Shown here in pieces: positions 1-8,429 of a DNA stretch of 33,644 nt. Origin of the DNA: Rubrivivax sp. (GTDB lineage: Bacteria; Pseudomonadota; Gammaproteobacteria; Burkholderiales; Burkholderiaceae_C). The number at the start of each line of letters is the position of its first letter. The first letter of the stretch is position 1. The translations under genes and the position numbers were made by a program. The notes beneath the pieces are model-generated. The model did not search any database, had not been told where the DNA came from, and was given only the letters and a program-made list of their open reading frames with translations. The stretch spans positions 1 to 33,644 of the forward strand of contig JALHOU010000024.1 in the NCBI GenBank assembly GCA_022842825.1. The letters are read 5' to 3'.

Positions 1-711
1 TACCAGGCACGGCTCAACCTCGGCGAGACGCTCGCGCAGCGCGTGATCTCGACCATGCCGCCCTCCGAGATCGACGTCGTGATCCCGATTCCGGAATCGA
101 GCCGCCCGAGCGCGATGCAGCTCGCGCTGCGCATCGGCAAGCCCTACCGCGAGGGCTTCGTGAAGAACCGCTATGTCGGCCGCACGTTCATCATGCCCGG
201 GCAGGCGGTGCGCAAGCGCAGCGTGCGGCAGAAGCTCAATGCGATCGGCGTGGAGTTCAAGGGCCGCAACGTGCTGCTGGTGGACGACAGCATCGTGCGC
301 GGGACGACGAGCAAGGAGATCGTGCAGATGGCCCGCGAGGCCGGCGCGCGCAAGGTGTACATGGCCTCGGCGGCGCCACCGGTGCGCCACCCCAACGTCT
401 ACGGCATCGACATGCCCAGCCGCGACGAACTCATCGCCGCCGGGCGCAGCATCGAGGAGGTGCGCGCCTTCATCGGCGCCGATGCGCTGATCTACCAGGA
501 CGTCGATGCGATGAAGCGCGTCGTGCACGCGTTGAACCCGAGGCTCGCCGGCTTCGAGGCGAGTTGCTTCGACGGCCAATACATCACCGGCGACATCAGC
601 GAAGCCGATTTCGCAGCCATCGAACAACAGCGCCGCAGCCAGCCCGAAGGCGAGGAGAGCGCCGACGATCGCTCGCGTCTGGCACTGCAGGGCGCCGAGG
701 AAAGAACATGA
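1..711 (+). CDS. purF: Amidophosphoribosyltransferase, C-terminal part (5' truncated by window edge)
   Basis: The frame is open from base 1 and holds the last 236 residues of glutamine phosphoribosylpyrophosphate amidotransferase, the first committed enzyme of de novo purine synthesis. It transfers ammonia from glutamine to PRPP to give 5-phosphoribosylamine in the cytoplasm. The visible part is the phosphoribosyltransferase domain. The PRPP-binding signature VDDSIVRGTTS is encoded near 280-312, and the family motif YGIDMPSRDEL follows near 400-432. The N-terminal glutamine-hydrolysing domain with its catalytic Cys lies upstream of the window. The TGA at 709-711 overlaps the ATG of the next gene (ATGA), which suggests translational coupling with metZ. 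That purF-metZ arrangement is common in beta- and gammaproteobacteria. The family assignment is very secure. Confidence 0.96.
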   Translation, partial: YQARLNLGETLAQRVISTMPPSEIDVVIPIPESSRPSAMQLALRIGKPYREGFVKNRYVGRTFIMPGQAVRKRSVRQKLNAIGVEFKGRNVLLVDDSIVRGTTSKEIVQMAREAGARKVYMASAAPPVRHPNVYGIDMPSRDELIAAGRSIEEVRAFIGADALIYQDVDAMKRVVHALNPRLAGFEASCFDGQYITGDISEADFAAIEQQRRSQPEGEESADDRSRLALQGAEERT

Positions 712-1910
712 CCATTCCCCGCGTCGACCTGCCCGCGGATGCGCGGCTCGACACACTCGCCGTGCGAGAGGGTCTGCCGGCCTCCGCCTGGGGCGAGAAC
801 AGCGAAGCCCTCTTCATCACGAGCAGCTTCGTTCATCCCGACGCCGCCACGGCGGCGCGTCGTTTCGCGAACGAGGAAGAGGCCTTCGTCTATGGCCGCT
901 TCTCCAACCCCACGGTGACGATGATGGAGCGGCGTCTCGCCGCGCTGGAAGGCACCGAGGCGTGCATCGGCACCGCCAGCGGCATGGCGGCGATCCTGAT
1001 GCTGGTGCTCGGCTTGCTGAAGGGTGGCGACCACGTGGTCTGCTCGCAGAGCGTCTTCGGCACGACGATCCGGCTGTTCACGGAGTTCGCGCGCTTCGGC
1101 CTGCAGGCGACCTTCGTGCCGCAAGCCGATGTCGATGCCTGGCGCGCGGCGATGCGGCCGAACACGAAGCTGCTCTTCGCCGAGACGCCGAGCAACCCGC
1201 TCACCGAGGTGTGCGACATCGCGGCGCTGGCCGAGATCGCGCATGCGGGGGGCGCGCAACTGGTGGTGGACAACTGTTTCTGCTCGCCGGCCCTGCAGCG
1301 GCCGGTGACGCTGGGCGCGGACATCGTCATGCACTCCGGCACCAAGTACCTCGACGGGCAGGGCCGTGTCGTCGCCGGTGCGCTGTGCGCGCGCGAGGAC
1401 GTGGTGACGCAGAAGTTCATGCCGGTGATGCGCACCATGGGCCTCACGCTCTCGCCCTTCAATGCCTGGGTGGTGCTGAAGGGCATGGAGACGCTGTCGA
1501 TCCGCATGAAGGCGCAGAGCGAGCGGGCGCTGGCGATGGCGCACTGGCTCGAGGCGCAGCCTGGCGTGGAACGCGTGTACCACCCGAGCCTGCCGTCGCA
1601 CCCGCAGCATCGGCTGGCGATGGCGCAGCAGAGCGGGCAGGGCGGTGCGGTGGTGTCGTTCATTGCACGCGGCGGGCGCGCCGGCGCCTTCGGGGTCATC
1701 GACGCCACGCGCATCTGCTCGATCACTACCAACCTCGGCGACACCAAGACAACCATCAGCCACCCGGCGAGCACCTCGCACGGCCGCCTGACCGAAGAGC
1801 AGCGCCTGGCCGCCGGCATCACGCAGGGCATGGTGCGCCTGGCGGTGGGCCTTGAAGACATCGAAGACCTGAAAGGCGACCTCACCCGCGGCCTGGCGGC
1901 GCTGGCCTGA
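708..1910 (+). CDS. metZ: O-succinylhomoserine sulfhydrylase (PLP-dependent)
   Basis: This 400-residue Cys/Met-metabolism PLP enzyme makes homocysteine directly from O-succinylhomoserine and sulfide, in the methionine pathway. The fold-type I signatures are present. VYGRFSNPT (61-69) is the phosphate-contacting loop from the partner subunit, SGMAA lies at 91-95, and Asp188 sits in VVDNCF. The Schiff-base Lys213 lies in [12 protein letters not shown]. The GQGR(V) after the lysine and the position behind purF favour MetZ over cystathionine gamma-synthase or beta-lyase, which are close relatives. The ATG at 708 overlaps the purF stop by 4 nt. An in-frame upstream ATG at 564 lies inside purF and would add unrelated sequence, so I rejected it. 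No separate promoter or SAM riboswitch is visible; expression probably follows purF. Confidence 0.93.
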   Translation: MTIPRVDLPADARLDTLAVREGLPASAWGENSEALFITSSFVHPDAATAARRFANEEEAFVYGRFSNPTVTMMERRLAALEGTEACIGTASGMAAILMLVLGLLKGGDHVVCSQSVFGTTIRLFTEFARFGLQATFVPQADVDAWRAAMRPNTKLLFAETPSNPLTEVCDIAALAEIAHAGGAQLVVDNCFCSPALQRPVTLGADIVMHSGTKYLDGQGRVVAGALCAREDVVTQKFMPVMRTMGLTLSPFNAWVVLKGMETLSIRMKAQSERALAMAHWLEAQPGVERVYHPSLPSHPQHRLAMAQQSGQGGAVVSFIARGGRAGAFGVIDATRICSITTNLGDTKTTISHPASTSHGRLTEEQRLAAGITQGMVRLAVGLEDIEDLKGDLTRGLAALA

Positions 1911-1924
1911 AGATTCACGTGAAG

Positions 1925-3376
1925 ATGACGAAGAACGTCCGCACCCGCATCGCCCCTTCGCCCACCGGCTTCCTGCATCTCGGCACGGCCCGCACGGCGC
2001 TGTACTCGTGGGCCTTCGCACGCCACCATGGCGGCCGGTTCGTGTTGCGCATCGAGGACACCGATGTCGAGCGCGAGACCGAAGGTGCTGTCGAGCAGAT
2101 TGTGGCGTCGATGCGCTGGCTGGGTCTGGACTACGACGAGGGACCGATCTACCAAATGCAGCGGCTGGCCCGTTACCACGAGGTGGTCGAGCAGATGATC
2201 GCTGCGGGCACGGCCTACCGCTGCTGGTGCACCCCCGCCGAGCTGGATGCGATGCGCGAGGCGCAACGCACGCGCGGCCAGAAGACCCGCTACGACGGCC
2301 GCTGGCGGCCGGCGCCTGGAAAGTTGCTGCCGGCACCGCCCGCGGACGTTCGGCCCGTGGTGCGCTTCGCCAATCCGCCCACGGGCGCGGTGAGCTGGAA
2401 CGACCTGGTCAAGGGGCCGATCAGCATCTCCAACGAGGAGATCGACGACCTCATCATCCTGCGTCCTGCACCCGCGGGTGCGAGTGGCGACGCCGCGGCC
2501 TTCGGCATTCCCACCTACAACTTCGCCGTCGTCGTCGACGACATGGACATGCGCATCACGCACGTCTATCGCGGTGACGAGCACATCAACAACACGCCCT
2601 GGCAGATCAACATCTTTCGCGTCATCGCCGGAGAGGGCGCGGAGCTGCCGCAGTACGGCCACTGCCCCATCATCCTTGGCGACGACGGGCTGAAGCTGAG
2701 CAAGCGGCGCGGCGCGGTCAGCGTCACCGCCTACCAGGAGGCGGGCTACCTGCCCGAGGCGATGCTCAACTACCTCGCGCGGCTGGGCTGGAGCCACGGC
2801 GACGACGAGCTCTTCGGCCGCGAACAGCTGGTGCGGTGGTTCGACGGCAGCCATCTCGCGAAGAGCCCGGCACAGTGGGATCCGGCCAAGCTCGCCTGGG
2901 TCAATGCGCACCACCTCCGGCAGGCCGACGATGGCCGCCTCGCGCGCCTCGTGCAGGAGGAACTGGATCGCCGCGGGCTCGGCGGCGCCCCGGGCGCCGA
3001 TGAGCTCGAACGCCTGTCGCGCGCGGCGGCGCTCTTCAAGGACCGCTGCAGTACGCTCGTCGAACTGGCCGATTGGGCGTCGATCCTCTTCGCCGACGTG
3101 CGGCCCGCGGAGGCCGACCTCGCCACCTTCGTCAACGATGCGGTGAGGCCGGCGTTGCGCACGCTGCGCGACCGCTTGGCCGAGTTGCCGACGTGGGACA
3201 AGTCCACCATCGCCGCGGCGATGAAGGAGAGCCTGGCGGCCCATCAGGTGAAGATGCCGCAACTCGCGCCGGCCGTGCGCGTGATCGTGTGTGGGCGCGC
3301 GCAGACGCCTTCCATCGATGCGGTGCTGGCGTTGTTCCCGCGCGAGACCGTGCTTTCACGGCTGCGCTCGGCTTGA
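1925..3376 (+). CDS. gltX: Glutamyl-tRNA synthetase
   Basis: This class I aminoacyl-tRNA synthetase charges tRNA-Glu with glutamate in the cytoplasm. From ATG 1925 it has 483 residues, a normal bacterial length. The HIGH-type signature is [15 protein letters not shown] (10-24), and the KMSKS-type loop reads KLSKR (257-261). The C-x-C pair of the zinc-binding region is present in YRCWCTP, but the later cysteine found in E. coli GluRS (DGRCR) is Trp here (DGRWR), so zinc binding may be lost. The C-terminal helical anticodon-binding domain follows. A GTG at 1919, two codons upstream, is an alternative start; neither has a strong ribosome-binding site. It lies 14 nt behind metZ on the same strand, and its stop codon overlaps the -35 element of the tRNA promoter. 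Its cognate tRNA-Glu is 200 bp downstream. Confidence 0.95.
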   Translation: MTKNVRTRIAPSPTGFLHLGTARTALYSWAFARHHGGRFVLRIEDTDVERETEGAVEQIVASMRWLGLDYDEGPIYQMQRLARYHEVVEQMIAAGTAYRCWCTPAELDAMREAQRTRGQKTRYDGRWRPAPGKLLPAPPADVRPVVRFANPPTGAVSWNDLVKGPISISNEEIDDLIILRPAPAGASGDAAAFGIPTYNFAVVVDDMDMRITHVYRGDEHINNTPWQINIFRVIAGEGAELPQYGHCPIILGDDGLKLSKRRGAVSVTAYQEAGYLPEAMLNYLARLGWSHGDDELFGREQLVRWFDGSHLAKSPAQWDPAKLAWVNAHHLRQADDGRLARLVQEELDRRGLGGAPGADELERLSRAAALFKDRCSTLVELADWASILFADVRPAEADLATFVNDAVRPALRTLRDRLAELPTWDKSTIAAAMKESLAAHQVKMPQLAPAVRVIVCGRAQTPSIDAVLALFPRETVLSRLRSA

Positions 3377-3400
3377 GCGGCCGGGACGATGGGCTATACT
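3373..3400 (+). promoter_or_regulatory. Promoter of the tRNA-Ala/Glu/Asp cluster
   Basis: A sigma-70-like promoter has -35 TTGAGC at 3373-3378, a 16-bp spacer and -10 TATACT at 3395-3400, which predicts a start near 3407. The -35 box overlaps the gltX stop codon (TGA 3374-3376). Both boxes are close to consensus (4/6 and 5/6), and the first tRNA begins about 40 bp later. The assignment is by pattern only. Confidence 0.65.
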
Positions 3401-3446
3401 CATAGACTCGCTTGAGCAGCGGCTTTGGCCTGATTCGATTGCGATC

Positions 3447-3522
<76 letters not shown>

Positions 3523-3573
3523 CCGCCGGCAGGCCTCGGTCGCGGTTCAAGATGAGAGAGATTTGAGGATCCG

Positions 3574-3649
3574 GTCCCCTTCGTCTAGAGGCCTAGGACA
3601 CGACCCTTTCACGGTTGTAACAGGGGTTCGAATCCCCTAGGGGACGCCA
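3574..3649 (+). tRNA. tRNA-Glu (anticodon TTC)
   Basis: A 76-nt tRNA with acceptor arms GTCCCCT (3574-3580) and AGGGGAC (3639-3645), discriminator G and an encoded CCA. The anticodon stem CGACC/GGTTG encloses the loop CTTTCAC, giving anticodon TTC. The T-arm has the GGTTCGAATCC core. It is the substrate of the gltX product encoded just upstream. Confidence 0.97.
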
Positions 3650-3741
3650 ACGCTGCGTTGGCATCGTGATGCAAGACAACGAGCTTGGCTGTGCTCGCGG
3701 ACGCATGAGTTGCATGGGTCCGGCAAGGCAGCCACCGACGC

Positions 3742-3818
3742 GGAGTGGTAGTTCAGTTGGTTAGAATACCGGCCTGTCACGCCGGGGGTCGCGGGTTCGA
3801 GTCCCGTCCACTCCGCCA
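3742..3818 (+). tRNA. tRNA-Asp (anticodon GTC)
   Basis: A 77-nt tRNA with acceptor arms GGAGTGG (3742-3748) and CCACTCC (3808-3814), discriminator G and an encoded CCA. The anticodon stem CCGGC/GCCGG encloses the loop CTGTCAC, giving anticodon GTC. It is the last tRNA of the cluster and is followed 13 nt later by an intrinsic terminator. Confidence 0.97.
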
Positions 3819-3831
3819 AGTATTTTCTGCA

Positions 3832-3863
3832 CAGGGCACCCAAGGGTGCCCTGTTTTCCTTTC
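3832..3863 (+). terminator. Intrinsic terminator of the tRNA cluster
   Basis: A perfect 9-bp stem CAGGGCACC/GGTGCCCTG (3832-3840 with 3845-3853) has a CAAG tetraloop and is followed by TTTTCCTTTC. This is a strong Rho-independent terminator directly behind tRNA-Asp. Confidence 0.9.
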
Positions 3864-3963
3864 GCCGTGCGGGGCAGGGGTGTCGGTTGGCCTTCAGCCT
3901 CAAGGAGGCCACGTCCCGCGTCGATAAGGAGGATGTGCCTCGCGCCCCTTTGGGGTCCGGCCC

Positions 3964-5262
3964 ATGCTCAAAAAAATTCTCACTCAAGACCTGCGCCTGG
4001 GTATGCATCTGCATCGCCTGGAGGGCTCGTGGATGCAACATCCGTTCTGGCGCTCCCGCTTCCTCATCGAGGACGCAGGCGACCTGAAGCGCCTGCTCGC
4101 GTGCGGCGTGGCCGAGTGCTGGATCGATGTGAGCCTGGGTGCGGATGTCGTGCCGGCTGCTGCCGGCCGCACCGCGCCAGTGCCCGTGGCCGCCGAACCT
4201 TCGGCTGCGCCGCCCGCCGACGCCACTGAAGGCACTCGGCCGTCCGCCGACTCCGCCGCGGACCCTGCGCCCACCACCCTCCGTATTCCACGCCAGCAGG
4301 TGCCCTTCGGCGACGAGCTGAAGGAAGCGGCGGCCATCTGCCGGCGCGGCCGCCAGGCGATGGTGAGCATGTTCGCCGAGGCGCGGTTGGGCCGCGCGCT
4401 CGACACCGAGGGCTGCCGCGCCCTGGTCGAGGATGTCGCGGCTTCGGTCGAGAGAAACGCCGGCGCCTTGGTGAGCCTGGCGCGCCTCAAGACGAAGGAC
4501 GACTACACCTACATGCACTCGGTGGCCGTGTGTGCGCTGATGGTCGCGCTGGCGCGCCAGCTGGGCATGGACGAGGCCCGGTGTCGCGAGGCCGGCCATG
4601 CCGGGCTGCTGCACGATGTTGGCAAGGCCTTGATGCCGCTGGAAGTGCTCGGCAAGCCCGGCAAGCTGACCGACGAGGAGTGGCGGGTCATGCGCAGCCA
4701 TCCGGAGCGCGGGTACCGGCTCCTGCTCGACAGCGGCACTGCCGGCGAGGCGGCCCTTGACGTGGCCTTGCATCACCACGAGCGTGTCGACGGCCAAGGC
4801 TATCCGCACCGCCTGGCCGACGAGTCCATCTCGGAGATGGCCCGCATGGGCGCGATCTGCGATGTCTACGACGCAATCACCTCCAACCGGCCCTACAAGG
4901 CCGGTTGGGACCCGGCCGAGTCGGTGGCCAAGATGGCGTCATGGAAAGGGCACTTCGATGCCCGCCTCTTCGCGGCGTTCGTGCACAGCCTGGGCATCTA
5001 CCCCACCGGCTCGGTGGTGAGGCTCGAGTCAGGACGGCTGGCCGTGGTGGCCGAGCAGAACGCCGGCGCGCTCCTGACGCCCGTGGTGATGGTGTTCTTC
5101 TCGACCAAGTCGCAGATGCCGATCGAGCCGCAGCGCATGGATCTTTCGCGCACCGGGTGCCGCGACCGGATCGTGGCGCGCGAAGGTGGCGCCGCCGCGC
5201 GGTTCCAGCACATCGACGAACTCTGGATGAGCCCCGAACTGGCGCAGCGCGTCGCCCGTTGA
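3964..5262 (+). CDS. HD-GYP domain protein with N-terminal DUF3391 (probable c-di-GMP phosphodiesterase)
   Basis: A cytoplasmic protein of 432 residues. The N-terminus (1-60, LKKILTQDLRLGMHLHRLEGSW) matches the DUF3391 domain that often precedes HD-GYP. An Ala/Pro-rich linker spans about 62-110. The HD-GYP domain spans about 170-350 and keeps its metal and signature residues: His185 in YMHSVAV, HD 217-218 and Lys221 in LLHDVGK, HPERG at 246-250, and HHHERVDGQGYP at 270-281. Such proteins hydrolyse cyclic di-GMP to pGpG/GMP and influence motility and biofilm. There is no transmembrane segment and no receiver domain, so the input signal is unknown. The start is ATG 3964: an in-frame TAA at 3925 precedes it and no other start codon lies between. 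The ribosome-binding site is weak. Confidence 0.9.
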   Translation: MLKKILTQDLRLGMHLHRLEGSWMQHPFWRSRFLIEDAGDLKRLLACGVAECWIDVSLGADVVPAAAGRTAPVPVAAEPSAAPPADATEGTRPSADSAADPAPTTLRIPRQQVPFGDELKEAAAICRRGRQAMVSMFAEARLGRALDTEGCRALVEDVAASVERNAGALVSLARLKTKDDYTYMHSVAVCALMVALARQLGMDEARCREAGHAGLLHDVGKALMPLEVLGKPGKLTDEEWRVMRSHPERGYRLLLDSGTAGEAALDVALHHHERVDGQGYPHRLADESISEMARMGAICDVYDAITSNRPYKAGWDPAESVAKMASWKGHFDARLFAAFVHSLGIYPTGSVVRLESGRLAVVAEQNAGALLTPVVMVFFSTKSQMPIEPQRMDLSRTGCRDRIVAREGGAAARFQHIDELWMSPELAQRVAR

Positions 5263-5355
5263 GGCGAGGCAGGGTCCGGCCCGCCTCGGCCAAGGATCGG
5301 GCAGGCCGTGGGTTCACTCGCATGGCAAGGCGGCCATCGCTCACTAAACTCGGCC

Positions 5356-6969
5356 ATGTCCTGTCTGCTGCGAACGCTGGCTCCTATGGCCGGCCGCTTG
5401 CCCCGTCGCCTGCTTCCCGCGTTGATTGGGCTGGTGATCGCATGGGCGCCCGTGACCGCGCAGACGCTGCGCTGGTCGAGCCAGGGCGATCCGCTGACGA
5501 TGGACCCGCATTCCCAGAACGAGGGACTCACCAATGCCATCAACGGCCAGGTCTATGAGCGCCTGACACGACGCAACCGCGACCTCGCGATCGTGCCCTC
5601 GCTGGCCGCCACTTGGTCGCAGACCGGTGCCACGACCTGGCGCTTCAGCCTGCGCCCCGGCGTGCGCTTTCACGACGGCACGCCGCTCACGGCCGACGAC
5701 GTGGTGTTCTCCATCCAGCGCGCCAAGGACCCGGTGTCGACGTTCAGCGTCTACGCCAACGCGTTGGGCACGCCGGTGGCTGTCGACGCGCAAACGGTGG
5801 AGTTCCGGCTCGACCGCGTCAACCCGATCTTCCTGCAGCATGTCGACGCGATCAGCATCGTGAGCCGCTCCTGGGCCGAGAAGCACCGCGTCCTGCGGCC
5901 GCTCGACTTCAAGAACCGGGAGGAGAGCCACGCTTCGTTCCATGCCAACGGCACCGGGCCCTTCATGCTGGTCTCGCGGCAGCCGGGCATCCGCACCACC
6001 TTCAGGCGCAATCCGTCGTGGTGGGGTCGGCAGGAAGGCAACGTGCAGGAGATCGTCTACACGCCGATCGCCAACGACGCCACGCGGCTTGCGGCGCTGG
6101 TTTCGGGCGAGATCGACTTCGTGCTTGACCCGGCGCCCCGTGACGTCGCGCGCCTGCGGCGCACGGCGGGCGTCAAGGTGGTCGAGGGGCCGGAGAACCG
6201 GATCATCTTCGTCGGCATGGACCAGCACCGCGACGAACTGCTGCACGGCTCGGTCAAGGACCGCAACCCCTTCAAGGACGTCCGCGTGCGGCGCGCGCTC
6301 TTCCACGCCGTCGACATCGAGACGCTGCGCGGCAAGCTGATGAACGGGCTGGCGGTGCCCACAGGCGGCAACACGCCTTCGCCCCTGGCGGCATACAACG
6401 ACCCCGAGATCGAGCGCCGTGAGCCCTACGACCTGGCGCTCGCGCGCCGATTGATGGCCGAGGCCGGCTTCGGCGACGGATTCGAGGTGACGCTGGACTG
6501 CCCGAACAACCGCTACGTCAACGACGAGGAGATCTGCATTGCGTTGGCGGGCATGTGGGCGCAGTTGAAGGTGAAGGTGCGGGTCAACGCCATCCCGCGC
6601 ACGACCTACTTCCCGAAGATGGAGAAGTGGGACACGAGCATGTACCTGCTCGGCTGGGGCGGTGCCGTCACCGACGCGGAGACGACGCTGACGCCGCTGA
6701 TGCGCAACCCCGGCTCCAAGGGCGAGGGGCTCTACAACTACGGCCGCTCACGCAACGACCGCTTCGACGAACTGGCCGCCGCGTCGAGCGTGGAGGCCGA
6801 CGAGAAGAAGCGCGAAGCGCTCATCAAGGCGGCGTTGCGCGAGTGGAAGTCACAGTTCCACACGCTGCCTCTGCACCGCCAGGTGATCCCGTGGGCGATG
6901 CGCAGCAATGTGGAAGTGGTGCATCGCGCCGACAACTGGCTCGAGGTGCCCTGGGTGCGGCTGCGCTGA
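5356..6969 (+). CDS. ABC-type peptide/nickel-class substrate-binding protein (SBP_bac_5)
   Basis: A periplasmic solute-binding protein of about 537 residues, of the DppA/OppA/NikA class (family SBP_bac_5). An Arg-containing N-region and a hydrophobic core (about 19-31) end in APVTA-Q, a plausible signal peptidase I site after residue 35. The mature protein opens with the family pattern TLRWSSQGDPLTMDPH. It then has YERLTRRNRDL, SLAATW, FSLRPGVRFHDGTPLTADDVVFSI and ATRLAALVSGEIDFV, all typical of this family. Ligand specificity cannot be read from sequence. No permease or ATPase gene is adjacent, so it is an orphan. Possible starts are GTG 5308, ATG 5356 and ATG 5386; I chose 5356, and 5386 would also give a good signal peptide. 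Confidence 0.9.
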   Translation: MSCLLRTLAPMAGRLPRRLLPALIGLVIAWAPVTAQTLRWSSQGDPLTMDPHSQNEGLTNAINGQVYERLTRRNRDLAIVPSLAATWSQTGATTWRFSLRPGVRFHDGTPLTADDVVFSIQRAKDPVSTFSVYANALGTPVAVDAQTVEFRLDRVNPIFLQHVDAISIVSRSWAEKHRVLRPLDFKNREESHASFHANGTGPFMLVSRQPGIRTTFRRNPSWWGRQEGNVQEIVYTPIANDATRLAALVSGEIDFVLDPAPRDVARLRRTAGVKVVEGPENRIIFVGMDQHRDELLHGSVKDRNPFKDVRVRRALFHAVDIETLRGKLMNGLAVPTGGNTPSPLAAYNDPEIERREPYDLALARRLMAEAGFGDGFEVTLDCPNNRYVNDEEICIALAGMWAQLKVKVRVNAIPRTTYFPKMEKWDTSMYLLGWGGAVTDAETTLTPLMRNPGSKGEGLYNYGRSRNDRFDELAAASSVEADEKKREALIKAALREWKSQFHTLPLHRQVIPWAMRSNVEVVHRADNWLEVPWVRLR

Positions 6970-7018
6970 GCGCCGCGCTGCGCCTGGAGTCCGGCCCGAA
7001 GACGTGCTGCGCGGAGGC

Positions 7019-7366
7019 CTACGACGCTTGCGCCGCCATGAACAGCCGTGCCGAGCGGGCTCCCGATCGGCAGAAGGCCAGGATCGGCCTCGGCAGCTCC
7101 TCCAGCAGCCTGGCAAACGCGGCGATCTCCTCGGGCGACTGGTAGCCGCCGTTCACCGGCAGGAAGCGATACTGCAGCCCTGCGGCGCGTGCGGCGGCTT
7201 CGATGGAGGCGTTGGTGGGTTGCCCCGGACCATGTTCGAAGTCGGGCCGGTTGTTGACCACGCTGCGGAAACCCTGGCTGGCGGCCACGGCCATGGCTTC
7301 GGGTGTCAGTTGGGGTGCCACGCACACATCGGGGGCCACGGCGCGCAGCGGAAGCAACTCGTTCAT
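7019..7366 (-). CDS. DUF442/TIGR01244-type phosphatase-like protein
   Basis: A 115-residue protein resembling the small DUF442 (TIGR01244) family. These are cysteine phosphatase/rhodanese-like folds also found fused to beta-lactamase-like sulfur enzymes. The catalytic-type loop is FCRSGARSA, with Cys99 and Arg104. Other family motifs are VAPQLTPEAM near 16-25, VVNNRPDFE near 37-45, and LPVNGGYQSPEEI near 69-81. The biochemical role is unproven; sulfur handling or phosphatase activity are the usual suggestions. The start codon lies 4 nt beyond the yqeY stop on the same strand, with a purine-rich GAGGGGATGAGAAG just ahead of the ATG, so it is very likely cotranscribed with yqeY and perhaps rpsU. 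Confidence 0.78.
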   Translation of the reverse strand: MNELLPLRAVAPDVCVAPQLTPEAMAVAASQGFRSVVNNRPDFEHGPGQPTNASIEAAARAAGLQYRFLPVNGGYQSPEEIAAFARLLEELPRPILAFCRSGARSARLFMAAQAS

Positions 7367-7370
7367 CTTC

Positions 7371-7829
7371 TCATCCCCTCGCCAGGCCAGCCAGCGCGCT
7401 CTTTACTGCCGCGCTGAGCTGGCTCATGTCGGCCTTGCCCGCGAAGCGGGCCTTGGCCGCGCCCATCACCTTGCCCATGTCGCCCGGACCGCCGGCACCG
7501 AGCTCAGCCACCAGCGCTGTCACGCCGGCGGCGAGCTCCGTGGCGTCCAGGCGCTCAGGAAGGTAACCCTGCAGGACGGTCACTTCGGCCGACTCCTTGT
7601 CCACGAGGTCCTGGCGGCCGGCCTGCTCGAAAGCGGCGATCGAGTCGCGCCGCTGCTTGATGAGTTTGTCGACGATGGTCACCACCGTGGTGTCGTCGAG
7701 CACGACGCGCTCGTCGACTTCCTTCTGCTTCATGGCCGCCAGCAGCATGCGAATGCACGACAGCCGCGGCGCGTCCTTGGCCCGCATGGCCGACTTCATG
7801 TCTTCGGTGATGCGATCCTTCAGGCTCAT
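7371..7829 (-). CDS. yqeY: GatB/YqeY domain-containing protein
   Basis: A 152-residue YqeY family protein, related to the C-terminal tRNA-binding domain of GatB and implicated in tRNA-dependent amidation. The family features are SLKDRITEDMKSAMRAKD at the N-terminus, LRMLLAA-type sequence (here IRMLLAAMKQKEVDE), RRDSIAAFEQAGR, ESAEVTVLQGYLPE, and a GxMGKVMGAAK segment near the end. Two adjacent ATG codons exist (7832 and 7829). The GGGGAG ribosome-binding site is spaced better for 7829, and the family start MSLKDR fits. A further in-frame ATG at 7877 would add 16 unrelated residues. It lies downstream of rpsU, a gene order seen widely in proteobacteria. Confidence 0.9.
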   Translation of the reverse strand: MSLKDRITEDMKSAMRAKDAPRLSCIRMLLAAMKQKEVDERVVLDDTTVVTIVDKLIKQRRDSIAAFEQAGRQDLVDKESAEVTVLQGYLPERLDATELAAGVTALVAELGAGGPGDMGKVMGAAKARFAGKADMSQLSAAVKSALAGLARG

Positions 7830-7874
7830 CATGGCTCCCCGGGCCACCGACGCCGCGGCAATCGCGGCTTGGTG

Positions 7875-7914
7875 CAAGAAACGACAAAGCCCGCCACGGC
7901 GTGCCGCGCGGGCT
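7875..7914 (-). terminator. Terminator or attenuator between rpsU and yqeY
   Basis: On the minus strand AGCCCGC (7914-7908) pairs with GCGGGCT (7894-7888), with further GC pairing inside the loop. It is followed by TTTGTCGTTTCTT (7887-7875). It sits 30 nt after the rpsU stop and could end most rpsU transcripts while letting some proceed into yqeY. The T-tract is interrupted, so it is probably only partly efficient. Confidence 0.6.
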
Positions 7915-7943
7915 CGGTGCGGGCGGGCCGTGCGGCCGCCGCG

Positions 7944-8156
7944 TCAGTACATCTTCTTTGGCAGCTGCATGCTGCGCACGCGCTTGAAGTGCCGCTTGAC
8001 CGCGGCCGCCTTCTTGCGCTTGCGCTCGGCCGTGGGCTTCTCGTAGAACTCGCGTGCGCGCAACTCGGTCAGCAGGCCGATCTTCTCGATCGTGCGCTTG
8101 AAGCGGCGCAGGGCCACATCAAACGGCTCGTTCTCTTTGACGCGAATGGTGGTCAT
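7944..8156 (-). CDS. rpsU: 30S ribosomal protein S21
   Basis: A complete 70-residue S21 (E. coli has 71), starting [20 protein letters not shown] and ending [10 protein letters not shown], strongly basic throughout. S21 joins the 30S platform near the 3' end of 16S rRNA and assists base pairing with the Shine-Dalgarno sequence during initiation. The only reasonable start is ATG 8156; no clear ribosome-binding site precedes it, which is common for rpsU. A perfect -10 hexamer lies about 60 nt upstream. yqeY follows on the same strand after a probable attenuator. Confidence 0.97.
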   Translation of the reverse strand: MTTIRVKENEPFDVALRRFKRTIEKIGLLTELRAREFYEKPTAERKRKKAAAVKRHFKRVRSMQLPKKMY

Positions 8157-8214
8157 CTGTGCAAGGGTGTTGGAGCTGGCGGGCCAGCGGCGGGCCGCAA
8201 AGGCCAAGCCAAGC

Positions 8215-8220
8215 ATTATA
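8215..8220 (-). promoter_or_regulatory. -10 box of the rpsU promoter
   Basis: The minus strand reads TATAAT, a perfect sigma-70 -10 hexamer, which predicts transcription starting near 8208 and a leader of about 52 nt before rpsU. No convincing -35 is present at 16-18 bp (the sequence there is GC-rich). The 8157-8399 gap also carries the upstream region of the divergent GGDEF gene, in which I see no clear promoter. Confidence 0.55.
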
Positions 8221-8429
8221 GGATGGTTCCGGCCAGCGCCCGCAGAGCCCTGCCGCCATGCGGCGCCAGAGCGTTCGGCCCGGCCTGAGCTCAAGATAGG
8301 GACAGACCTGTCGATGACCCTTGCGACACCGGCTCCGCCGCACCAAGATGCGTCCCTGGCCGGTCCGGACGGCCTCCGTCGCCCGGAACCCATTGCCACA
8401 TGCTGATGAGCCTTTCCTCGGAGCCCGCC

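Noticed and set aside
700-720. A SAM riboswitch or separate promoter for metZ
   Set aside because: metZ overlaps the end of purF by 4 nt, so there is no room for a leader.
492-3262. Long minus-strand open frames opposite purF, metZ and gltX
   Set aside because: The predicted peptides are Arg/Ala/His-rich with no domain, and the plus-strand genes carry intact catalytic motifs.
3887-4087. A 66-codon open frame over the start of the HD-GYP gene
   Set aside because: It overlaps the well-supported HD-GYP start in another frame and its product has no recognisable feature, despite AAGGAGG-like sequences near 3902 and 3927.
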